From assembly GCA_023818905.1 (NCBI GenBank), contig JAMWDE010000046.1, positions 1 through 6,807 of the forward strand: a stretch of 6,807 nt of DNA, written 5' to 3'. Positions 1 through 5,597 of the stretch are shown piece by piece (position 1 is the first letter of the stretch; every line of letters begins with the position of its first letter). Made by a program: the position numbers and the translations under genes. This DNA is from Candidatus Omnitrophota bacterium. GTDB taxonomy: Bacteria > Omnitrophota > Gorgyraeia > Gygaellales > Profunditerraquicolaceae. The notes under the pieces are model-generated. The model did no database searches. It saw only the letters and a program-made list of their open reading frames with translations, and was not told the DNA's origin.

Positions 1-204
1 GATACCGATATGGTAAATCTGTTTTATGCAGAGGCAGTAGACGTGGTTAATTATCTGATTAGAGAATTCGGAGTGGAGAGGTTTGCCTTCTTCTGTAGGA
101 ATCTGAGAGACAAGAAAGATTTTGCAGCAGCCTTGTCATCCAGTTATCCTTTCGGAGATATCCAACAACTCGATAAAGCATGGCAGAGATTTTTAAAGGA
201 ATAA
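1..204 (+). CDS. C-terminal fragment of a probable peptidase MA-like (gluzincin) protein, 5' end outside the window
   Basis: The reading frame is open from base 1 and ends at TAA 202-204, leaving 67 residues; the ATG at 10 is probably internal. The residues fit the tail of the peptidase MA-like family: an aromatic-rich start (LFYAEAVDVVNYLIREFG), a helix running into an 'AL...' segment (AAALSSSYPFGD), then a 'LDKAWQRFLKE' end. This resembles the family pattern in which a 'YG...' helix, an 'eAl...' helix and a final 'le..W..yl' helix follow the zinc site. The HExxH zinc motif would lie upstream, outside the window, so catalytic activity cannot be judged. In family members the protein is often exported or membrane-anchored, but no signal peptide can be seen here. 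The stop codon lies 25 nt inside murC, so the gene probably shares its transcript. The family call rests on a short, weakly conserved tail; a TPR-type or other helical protein is possible. Confidence 0.6.
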   Translation, partial: DTDMVNLFYAEAVDVVNYLIREFGVERFAFFCRNLRDKKDFAAALSSSYPFGDIQQLDKAWQRFLKE

Positions 205-1574
205 GAAGACATATTCATCTCATTGGTATTGGAGGTATTGGGGTAAGCGGTATTGCGCGTCTACTTCTACGTCAGGGCATAAAGGTAAGTGGCTCTGACC
301 TAAAGGAAAATAGCCTTACTGAAGAACTTAGAAGATTGGGTGTAAAGATTTTTATCGGACATAACCCTACTAATATCTTGGGTGCACAATTGGTTATATA
401 TTCTTCTGCTATCAGAGAAGATAACCCCGAGATTGTAGAGGCGAAAAGGCAAGGTATTCCTCTTATGAGACGCGCTGAGGCGCTAGCCGAGCTTATGAAG
501 GAAAAAACCATTATTGCAGTTACTGGTAGTCACGGAAAGACCACCACTGCTTCTTTGATCTCCTATCTCCTTTTAGAGGCGGGTTTTCTACCCACCTTAG
601 CCGTGGGAGGGATTTTAAGAAATATAGACACCAATGCCTGGTGGGGCGATGGCAAATATTTTGTAGCTGAGGCAGATGAATCCGATGGTTCATTTTTATG
701 TTATAGACCAAACTATTCCGTTATTACTAATATAGATTATGAACATCTTGATTATTATAAAGATTTTCAAAACGAACTTGAGGCGTTCAGGAAATTTATA
801 AGTAATACAAAGAGAGATGGTTGCGTTTTTGGTTGTGCTGATGACAAAAATTTAACAGATATGCTAACTAACTGTAGAAAGAGATACGTCCTGTTTGGTT
901 TTGATTCTGCTTCTCATATCTATCCCAGAAATGTTCAGTTGGATGCTCTGAATTCACAGTTTGATTGTTTTTATGGTAATAGGTTTTTAGCCAGGTTTAA
1001 TCTTTCTTTGGCAGGTTTACATAATATCTCTAATGCCCTTTCTGTTGTAGCTTTGGGATTAGAGTTGGGGATAGATATAGAGGTTATCAAAAAAACACTT
1101 ATAAATTATAGAGGCACACACCGCAGGATGGAAGTCAAATTGGAAGATACTAGATACATGGTTATCGATGATTATGCGCATCATCCCACTGAGATAAAAG
1201 CAACCCTTTCAGCTATAAGGAATTTAAAATCAAAACGCATCATCGCTATATTTCAGCCTCACCGTTATAGTCGTACCAGACTACTCTTGGATGAATTTAG
1301 TAGAAGTTTTCAATTAGCAGATTGTGTAGTTATTACTGATATATACTCTGCAAATGAAACACCCATAGAAGGCGTAAGTAGTAAAGGTATCTATGAACGT
1401 CTAAAACAAGAGTTTCCAGATAAACCGATAGATTTTTTATCTAAGGAAAATATCGTAGAGTATATTTTAAAGATTATAAAACCAAATGACCTGGTAATTA
1501 CACTGGGAGCAGGAGATATTACCAAGATATGCGATGGATTGGTGGAAAGGCTTAAAGGGAAAGATAAAGTTTAA
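180..1574 (+). CDS. murC: UDP-N-acetylmuramate--L-alanine ligase (MurC)
   Basis: This cytoplasmic Mur ligase (464 aa, normal length) uses ATP to add L-Ala to UDP-MurNAc, the first step of stem-peptide synthesis. Domain 1 has the UDP-binding glycine loop GIGGIGVSGIA (16-26). The central ATPase domain has the P-loop TGSHGKTTT (115-123, Lys120), EADESDGSF (164-172), TNIDYEHLDYY (183-193) and HNISNALS (281-288). The C-terminal domain has DDYAHHPTEI (330-339), FQPHRYSRT (358-366) and GAGDI (443-447). EADES, DDYAHHP and QPHRYSR are the MurC signatures that set it apart from MurD, MurE and MurF. The P-loop has Ser where GTHGKT is commonest, a mild change. The start is well fixed: an in-frame TAA lies at 174-176, and ATG 180 puts the Rossmann motif at the usual distance. 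It overlaps the upstream gene by 25 nt and murB by 41 nt. Confidence 0.97.
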   Translation: MAEIFKGIRRHIHLIGIGGIGVSGIARLLLRQGIKVSGSDLKENSLTEELRRLGVKIFIGHNPTNILGAQLVIYSSAIREDNPEIVEAKRQGIPLMRRAEALAELMKEKTIIAVTGSHGKTTTASLISYLLLEAGFLPTLAVGGILRNIDTNAWWGDGKYFVAEADESDGSFLCYRPNYSVITNIDYEHLDYYKDFQNELEAFRKFISNTKRDGCVFGCADDKNLTDMLTNCRKRYVLFGFDSASHIYPRNVQLDALNSQFDCFYGNRFLARFNLSLAGLHNISNALSVVALGLELGIDIEVIKKTLINYRGTHRRMEVKLEDTRYMVIDDYAHHPTEIKATLSAIRNLKSKRIIAIFQPHRYSRTRLLLDEFSRSFQLADCVVITDIYSANETPIEGVSSKGIYERLKQEFPDKPIDFLSKENIVEYILKIIKPNDLVITLGAGDITKICDGLVERLKGKDKV

Positions 1575-2421
1575 TGAGCCTCTTAAGACACACACAACCT
1601 TTAAGATTGGCGGTCCAGCCAGATTCTTTATCCAACCTGCCGATATCGAGGATCTGAGGCTATTGTTAATCTTATTGGAGAAACATAAGATACCATTTTT
1701 CATAATAGGTGCAGGTAGCAATCTTTTGGTAAGCGATAGAGGGGTAAATGGTGCAGTGATACATCTGGGGGCAAATTATTTTAAAAGAATCACATTTAAA
1801 GGCGAACTTGTTGAGGCAGGCGGAGGTCTTCTGTTAAGCAGGATGCTCTCTTTATTTGTCAGATACGGTTTAGCAGGCGCAGAGTTTCTTACAGGTATCC
1901 CCGGCACATTGGCAGGCGCCATTATTATGAACGCAGGTCAAGGAGAAAGAGGTGCCAGCATCTCAGAGTTAGTTGAGAAAGTTACGGTTATGGACTATAA
2001 TGGTAATGTTATGGAATTGTCTAAAGATGATTTGAGATTTGGTTACCGCGATTCTGATCTAGGGGAGCTTATAGTCTTAGGTGCAAAATTGAGGTTAGTC
2101 AGAAAGGGCAAAAAAGAAATTAAAAGTAAGATCAGAGAATATTTGACTTATCGTATTTTAAGCCAGGATATCTCTTTACCCTCAGCGGGTTGCGTCTTTA
2201 AGAATCCTCCAGGTTATTCTGCAGCCAAACTTATAGAACTCTGTGGTCTTAAAGGAAGGAGTATTGGAGGAGCGGCTATTTCTTTAAAACACGCTAATTT
2301 TATAGTAAATCTTAACCGTGCGAAAGCAGAGGATGTATTGAAACTGATGGATTTGATAATTACAGAGGTAAGGCATAGGTTTAATGTAGTTTTAGAGCCA
2401 GAGATAAAGATATGGCATTGA
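1534..2421 (+). CDS. murB: UDP-N-acetylenolpyruvoylglucosamine reductase (MurB)
   Basis: FAD- and NADPH-dependent cytoplasmic enzyme that reduces UDP-GlcNAc-enolpyruvate to UDP-MurNAc, the substrate of the neighbouring MurC. The FAD-binding part shows HTTFKIGGPA (20-29), GAGSNLLVSDRG (59-70), GIPGTLAGAI (121-130) and the MNAG loop (132-135). GYRDSDLG (170-177) carries the active-site Tyr-Arg pair, with Arg172 matching E. coli Arg159 by motif. The C-terminal domain has SAGCVFKNP (217-225) and LEPEI (287-291), with Glu289 the likely partner of E. coli Glu325. The length of 295 aa and the short C-terminal domain fit the type II, Gram-positive-like subclass. Oddity: residue 220 is Cys where the catalytic proton donor is normally Ser. 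The start is forced: an in-frame TAA lies at 1495-1497, ATG 1534 is the only ATG, GTG or TTG before the conserved region, so the 41-nt overlap with murC is real. Confidence 0.97.
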   Translation: MDWWKGLKGKIKFNEPLKTHTTFKIGGPARFFIQPADIEDLRLLLILLEKHKIPFFIIGAGSNLLVSDRGVNGAVIHLGANYFKRITFKGELVEAGGGLLLSRMLSLFVRYGLAGAEFLTGIPGTLAGAIIMNAGQGERGASISELVEKVTVMDYNGNVMELSKDDLRFGYRDSDLGELIVLGAKLRLVRKGKKEIKSKIREYLTYRILSQDISLPSAGCVFKNPPGYSAAKLIELCGLKGRSIGGAAISLKHANFIVNLNRAKAEDVLKLMDLIITEVRHRFNVVLEPEIKIWH

Positions 2422-3374
2422 GAACATCTGAAGCACCAGAAAGATTTGGTAGGATAGGTGTTTTAATGGGAGGTTCATCTACTGAAAGAGATATCTCTTT
2501 GAAGTCGGGTAAGGCTGTATATGAGGCATTAGTTAGATTAGGTTTGGATGTGGTAGCGATTGATGTGAGAACAGAGGATGTGGAAGAGAATATCAGATTG
2601 ATAAAATCAAAAAATATAGATTGCGCATTCTTGGCTCTGCATGGACGTTTTGGTGAAGATGGGCAGATGCAGGAGATACTTGATGCGTTAGGTCTGCCTT
2701 ATACCGGCTCGGGAGTATTGGCGAGCAGGTTAGCTATGGATAAGATTGCTTCTCGCAAAATCTTAGAAGTCTATGGCCTGCCAGTACCGCGCTATAAAGA
2801 GATACACAGATGCTCTTTTACCCCAGAATATAGAATTTTGCCTAATCTAAGATTGCCCTTGGTAGTGAAACCTGCTACCCATGGTTCAAGCATCGGTATA
2901 TCCTTTGTGGATAATATGGAAGGCCTCCCAGAGGCATTAGAGATGGCCTTTAGATTTGATGAGCGGGTTATTGTGGAAGAATACATCAAGGGTAAAGAAT
3001 TAACCGCAGGCATATTAGATAACGAGGTCTTGCCTATTATAGAGATAGTTCCTAAGAGAAGATTCTTTGATTACAAGGCGAAATATCAATCAGGCATAAC
3101 AGATTATATCGTGCCAGCCCGACTTCCAGAAGAGGTTACCAAGAAGGTAAAGGATATCGCCTTGAGAGTGCATAAGCTTTTGGGTTGTTTTGGTTGTTCA
3201 AGGATTGATATGATCTTGGCTCCTGATAATACCCCTTTTGTCTTGGAGCTTAATTCTATACCAGGTCTTACTCCTGTTAGTCTTCTGCCCAAGGCAGCCA
3301 AAACTGTTGGGATAGAATTTGAGCAGTTATGCCTGAAACTTATTGAGTTAGCATACAAGAGGGCACAGGGCTAA
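2412..3374 (+). CDS. ddl: D-alanine--D-alanine ligase (Ddl)
   Basis: ATP-grasp enzyme, 320 aa, that joins two D-Ala molecules into the dipeptide added by MurF. Domain 1 has GGSSTERDISLKSG (20-33), with Glu25 as the likely first D-Ala-binding residue, and LHGRFGEDGQMQ (76-87). YTGSGVLASRLAMDK (97-111) and VVKPATHGSSIGIS (151-164) supply the ATP-binding lysines 111 and 153 and the Ser pair 159-160. The omega-loop segment FFDYKAKYQSG (218-228) keeps Tyr225, equivalent to E. coli Tyr216, which fits D-Ala-D-Ala rather than D-Ala-D-Lac formation. Metal and phosphate ligands lie in SRIDM (Arg264, Asp266) and ELNSIPGLTP (Glu279, Asn281); the family more often has NT.PGMT there. The start overlaps the murB stop by 10 nt; an in-frame TAA at 2382-2384 limits the start, and ATG 2412 leaves a short tail before GRIGVLMGG. 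No clear ribosome site precedes it. Confidence 0.96.
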   Translation: MALRTSEAPERFGRIGVLMGGSSTERDISLKSGKAVYEALVRLGLDVVAIDVRTEDVEENIRLIKSKNIDCAFLALHGRFGEDGQMQEILDALGLPYTGSGVLASRLAMDKIASRKILEVYGLPVPRYKEIHRCSFTPEYRILPNLRLPLVVKPATHGSSIGISFVDNMEGLPEALEMAFRFDERVIVEEYIKGKELTAGILDNEVLPIIEIVPKRRFFDYKAKYQSGITDYIVPARLPEEVTKKVKDIALRVHKLLGCFGCSRIDMILAPDNTPFVLELNSIPGLTPVSLLPKAAKTVGIEFEQLCLKLIELAYKRAQG

Positions 3375-3401
3375 AAAATTTAATTGTATAGCGATTCATC
3401 T

Positions 3402-4175
3402 ATGAAACGTCAACTTTTGTATCTTCTGGTTCAGTTAACAATTTTTGCTATAGTTTCTTCTGCGTTGTTTTTTTTAACATCGGAAGTACTTAAGTCAGAG
3501 TACTTCAAGATAAAGAGTGTCCTTAGTAAACAGGATGAAATCGATCTTTCCTACTTAAAAGGTCGTAATATATTTGATATTGACTTAGAAAGAGAATCAC
3601 AGTATCTTATACATCTATACCCGAAATATAAAAAAGTAAAACTGATTAGGATTCTCCCGAGCTATCTTTTTGTAGATTTTGTAAGAAGAAATCCTATCGC
3701 CTACGTTAAACTTAACCGCTATATGTGTGTGGATGAGGATGGTTTTTTCTTTGAGATGCCCGATAACGCACAGGATATAGATATACCCGTAATTTCAGGA
3801 TTAGAAAGAAGGATCTCCAGGTCAGAGCCAGACAGGAGATACGATGTTAAAGAGTTAATGGCTGGTTTAGATATTATAAGAGAGATAAAAAAGAATGCCT
3901 CCTTAAAGGAATACAAACTAAAAAAAGTCAACGTTGATAATTTAAATAATCTATCGTTTTTTTTGGTTTTACCTTTGCCTTCTCCTAAGAGAGACACTCA
4001 ACCTGAAGTAATGGAATTTGAGGTGAAGATAGGTTATGAAGCTGTTAAGGATAAAATAAGTATTTTGGCTAACATCTTGACTCAGATTAAGGACGAGTTG
4101 CCCAGTATCAGATACATTGACCTTAGATTCAAAGATCCTACGGTAAAATTTAAAAATCCAAAAGATAAAACTTAA
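3402..4175 (+). CDS. ftsQ: Cell division protein FtsQ/DivIB
   Basis: Bitopic inner-membrane protein that, in well-studied bacteria, forms the FtsQ-FtsB-FtsL subcomplex and links the cytosolic Z-ring side to septal synthesis. From ATG 3402 the product is 257 aa. One membrane helix spans about residues 5-25 after a short basic N-terminus (MKRQ). A POTRA domain follows at about 34-104: it starts FKIKSV, continues through LKGRNIFDIDL and ends in the family motif RRNPIAYVKL. The beta domain runs to about 245 and ends with YIDLRFKDPTVKF, the usual closing strand. Sequence identity in this family is low, so position between ddl and ftsA strengthens the call. The frame also allows TTG 3384 (six more residues), but ATG 3402 gives the usual short cytoplasmic tail. 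Neither has a good Shine-Dalgarno match. Two runs of eight T lie inside the gene. Confidence 0.9.
   Translation: MKRQLLYLLVQLTIFAIVSSALFFLTSEVLKSEYFKIKSVLSKQDEIDLSYLKGRNIFDIDLERESQYLIHLYPKYKKVKLIRILPSYLFVDFVRRNPIAYVKLNRYMCVDEDGFFFEMPDNAQDIDIPVISGLERRISRSEPDRRYDVKELMAGLDIIREIKKNASLKEYKLKKVNVDNLNNLSFFLVLPLPSPKRDTQPEVMEFEVKIGYEAVKDKISILANILTQIKDELPSIRYIDLRFKDPTVKFKNPKDKT
3468..3475 (+). repeat. Run of eight T in the ftsQ membrane-helix region
   Basis: Eight consecutive T encode the Phe-Phe-Leu part of the membrane helix (ttg ttt ttt tta). Such a run is a possible polymerase slippage or indel hotspot, but the reading frame is intact as given. Confidence 0.8.
3483..3506 (+). repeat. Perfect 8-bp inverted repeat inside ftsQ
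   Basis: GAAGTACT (3483-3490) and AGTACTTC (3499-3506) are exact reverse complements around an 8-nt spacer (taagtcag), so RNA or ssDNA could fold into a hairpin. No T run follows on the + strand, so it is not an intrinsic terminator there. It lies about 80 nt after the chosen ftsQ start. It may be chance, because it codes for ordinary FtsQ residues. Confidence 0.7.
3957..3964 (+). repeat. Run of eight T in the 3' part of ftsQ
   Basis: A second T8 run encodes the Ser-Phe-Phe-Leu segment near residue 186 (tcg ttt ttt ttg). It is a possible slippage site, with the frame intact as given. Confidence 0.8.
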
Positions 4176-4192
4176 ATCTACAGGCATTTTCT

Positions 4193-5446
4193 ATGTGGGA
4201 TGATTATATCTGTGCCTTAGACTTAGGTTCATCCAAGATCTCCGTGGTTCTTGCACAAATCAGGAAGGGCCGCATTCATAATTTATTTTTTGAAACTGTT
4301 CCTTCAAAGGCCGTAAAAAGAGGTATTATCGTAAACCCTTTAGAATTGAGTATCTCTATAGATGGGTTATTAAAGATACTGAAGGATAAGTCCAGGATAA
4401 ATTTTAAATCCATACATATGAGTATTTCAGGAGAGTCTATAACTGCTAAACATAGCCAAGCAGTTATACCTTTGGCAGAAAGGGCCAATAAACTCATCAC
4501 CTCTTCTGATATAGAAAAAGTAATAGAGCAGGCGCGTATATTAGGTTGTGGTTTGGAAGAGGAGATAATCCATCAGATACCTTATAGGTTTGCCATAGAT
4601 TCAGTAGATAACATTCTAAACCCTTTAGGTTTATACAGTCACAGATTAGAGCTAGATTTATACTTAGTTTGTGTTAGGTCTTCTTTTATACAGAACTTCA
4701 CGCGTATAGTCAATCAGATAGGGTATGAGATAGAGGACCTGTTTTTTTCTGGAATTGCCACCAGCGCTACTATTTTGAATAAAGATGATGCTCAAGGTGC
4801 AAATCTAGTTTGCGATATAGGAGCTGATACAACAGAAGTCATTTTATTTAAGGAGGGCTTAGCAAGAGATATAGAGATATTACCTTTGGGAGGAGAGGAT
4901 TTGACCCAAGCTGTTGCAGAGGAGTTGAAGATATCCAGTGAGCTTGCAGAAGAGATAAAGATAAACCATGCTAACATAGGGGAGCAGGATTTAATGAAGG
5001 AAGACAAAGAGATATTATTGAAAAAGGGTGATGTCTATAAGCCAATAAAACAGAAATGGATTTCTCAGATAGTAACCGCTAAGGCAGAGGAGATTTTTAA
5101 GGATATAAAAGACGAAGTAGAAAAGATTACCGCCTCTTGCCCTATAGATAATTTTACTATTGTTGGTCGTACAGCGTTACTAGAGGGTTTTTTAGAAGGC
5201 CTAGAAAACCATTTAGGGATTCCGGTGAGATTAGGCCGCATTGTCAATCCTCGGATCGGTCATCTGAGCAGTAGATATGAGACGTTATCTGGACAAAGAT
5301 ACCTGACATACATTACTCCTTTGGGGATAATATGTGAGGTGTTAGACCGGAGAGAAAAATCTCCCTTCTATTTACCCCAACCCCCCAAAAATTTTATCTG
5401 TAAAGTGATAGATAAGATTAAAGAAGTGTATCAGGAGTACTTTTAA
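4193..5446 (+). CDS. ftsA: Cell division protein FtsA
   Basis: Actin-like ATP-binding protein, 417 aa, that tethers FtsZ filaments to the cytoplasmic membrane and helps recruit the divisome. The phosphate-1 motif is ALDLGSSKISVVLA (8-21). The family 'RGIIVNP' segment is at 43-49, and the SHS2/1C subdomain specific to FtsA lies at about 78-165. Phosphate-2 is VCDIGADTTEVILFKEG (206-222), followed by PLGGEDLTQAVAEEL (231-245). The adenosine motif is IVGRTALLEGF (323-333). The C-terminal stretch 401-417 (FICKVIDKIKEVYQEYF) puts hydrophobics at 402, 405, 406, 409, 412, 413 and 416, a good amphipathic membrane-targeting helix after a short linker. Phosphate-2 and adenosine motifs depart from the usual DIGGGTTD and TGGGA. 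ATG 4193 lies 17 nt after the ftsQ stop. ftsZ, which usually follows, is absent; a convergent helicase gene lies there instead. Confidence 0.95.
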   Translation: MWDDYICALDLGSSKISVVLAQIRKGRIHNLFFETVPSKAVKRGIIVNPLELSISIDGLLKILKDKSRINFKSIHMSISGESITAKHSQAVIPLAERANKLITSSDIEKVIEQARILGCGLEEEIIHQIPYRFAIDSVDNILNPLGLYSHRLELDLYLVCVRSSFIQNFTRIVNQIGYEIEDLFFSGIATSATILNKDDAQGANLVCDIGADTTEVILFKEGLARDIEILPLGGEDLTQAVAEELKISSELAEEIKINHANIGEQDLMKEDKEILLKKGDVYKPIKQKWISQIVTAKAEEIFKDIKDEVEKITASCPIDNFTIVGRTALLEGFLEGLENHLGIPVRLGRIVNPRIGHLSSRYETLSGQRYLTYITPLGIICEVLDRREKSPFYLPQPPKNFICKVIDKIKEVYQEYF

Positions 5447-5514
5447 TCTATAGATATGTAATATTGCCATTTTTGTGCGTCAGGATAATAAAATTAAAAT
5501 ATAGCTTAGACCTT

Positions 5515-5573
5515 CTCTCAGATCTGGTACCTGATTTGGTTTTTTAAGACATATCTGGCACCGGTGTGGAGAG
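5515..5573. repeat. Imperfect inverted repeat and direct repeat in the convergent spacer
   Basis: CTCTC (5515-5519) pairs with GAGAG (5569-5573), and inside it CTGGTACC (5524-5531) pairs with GGCACCGG (5557-5564), with one A-C mismatch and one wobble, leaving a 25-nt loop. The same region holds a direct repeat, ATCTGGTACC (5522-5531) and ATCTGGCACC (5553-5562), and the 8-bp palindrome CACCGGTG (5559-5566). It could be an alternative or bidirectional transcript-end structure that competes with the smaller hairpin. The pairing is seen in the sequence; any function is inferred. Confidence 0.4.
5518..5545 (+). terminator. Candidate intrinsic terminator after ftsA
   Basis: TCAGATC (5518-5524) can pair with GATTTGG (5533-5539) in a 7-bp stem with two G-U pairs around the 8-nt loop TGGTACCT, directly followed by six T (5540-5545). 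It lies about 70 nt after the ftsA stop, in a convergent spacer, where a + strand terminator is expected. The stem is short and poor in G-C, so the call is moderate. Confidence 0.45.
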
Positions 5574-5597
5574 TATTTTGCATTCGGGGGCTTAGAG

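Noticed and set aside
1511..1515. AGGAG as a Shine-Dalgarno site for murB
   Set aside because: It lies about 18 nt before ATG 1534, too far, and it encodes part of the conserved MurC GAGDI motif, so the match is explained by coding.
2792..3358. Reverse-strand open frames inside ddl, and similar ones inside murC, ftsQ and ftsA
   Set aside because: They are antisense to conserved coding sequence, have low-complexity Ser/Leu-rich products and show no recognisable motif.
3384..3401. TTG at 3384 as the ftsQ start
   Set aside because: It would add six polar residues (from YSDSS) before the basic MKRQ and membrane helix, with no ribosome site. ATG 3402 fits the family better, though the TTG cannot be fully excluded.
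3345..3401. Internal promoter before ftsQ (TATAGC at 3387-3392)
   Set aside because: No -35-like element lies at a suitable spacing, and the 27-nt gap is more simply read as intra-operon.
5446..5455. Palindrome ATCTATAGAT right after ftsA as an operator
   Set aside because: A 10-bp A/T-rich palindrome overlapping the stop codon is likely by chance, and no promoter is near it.
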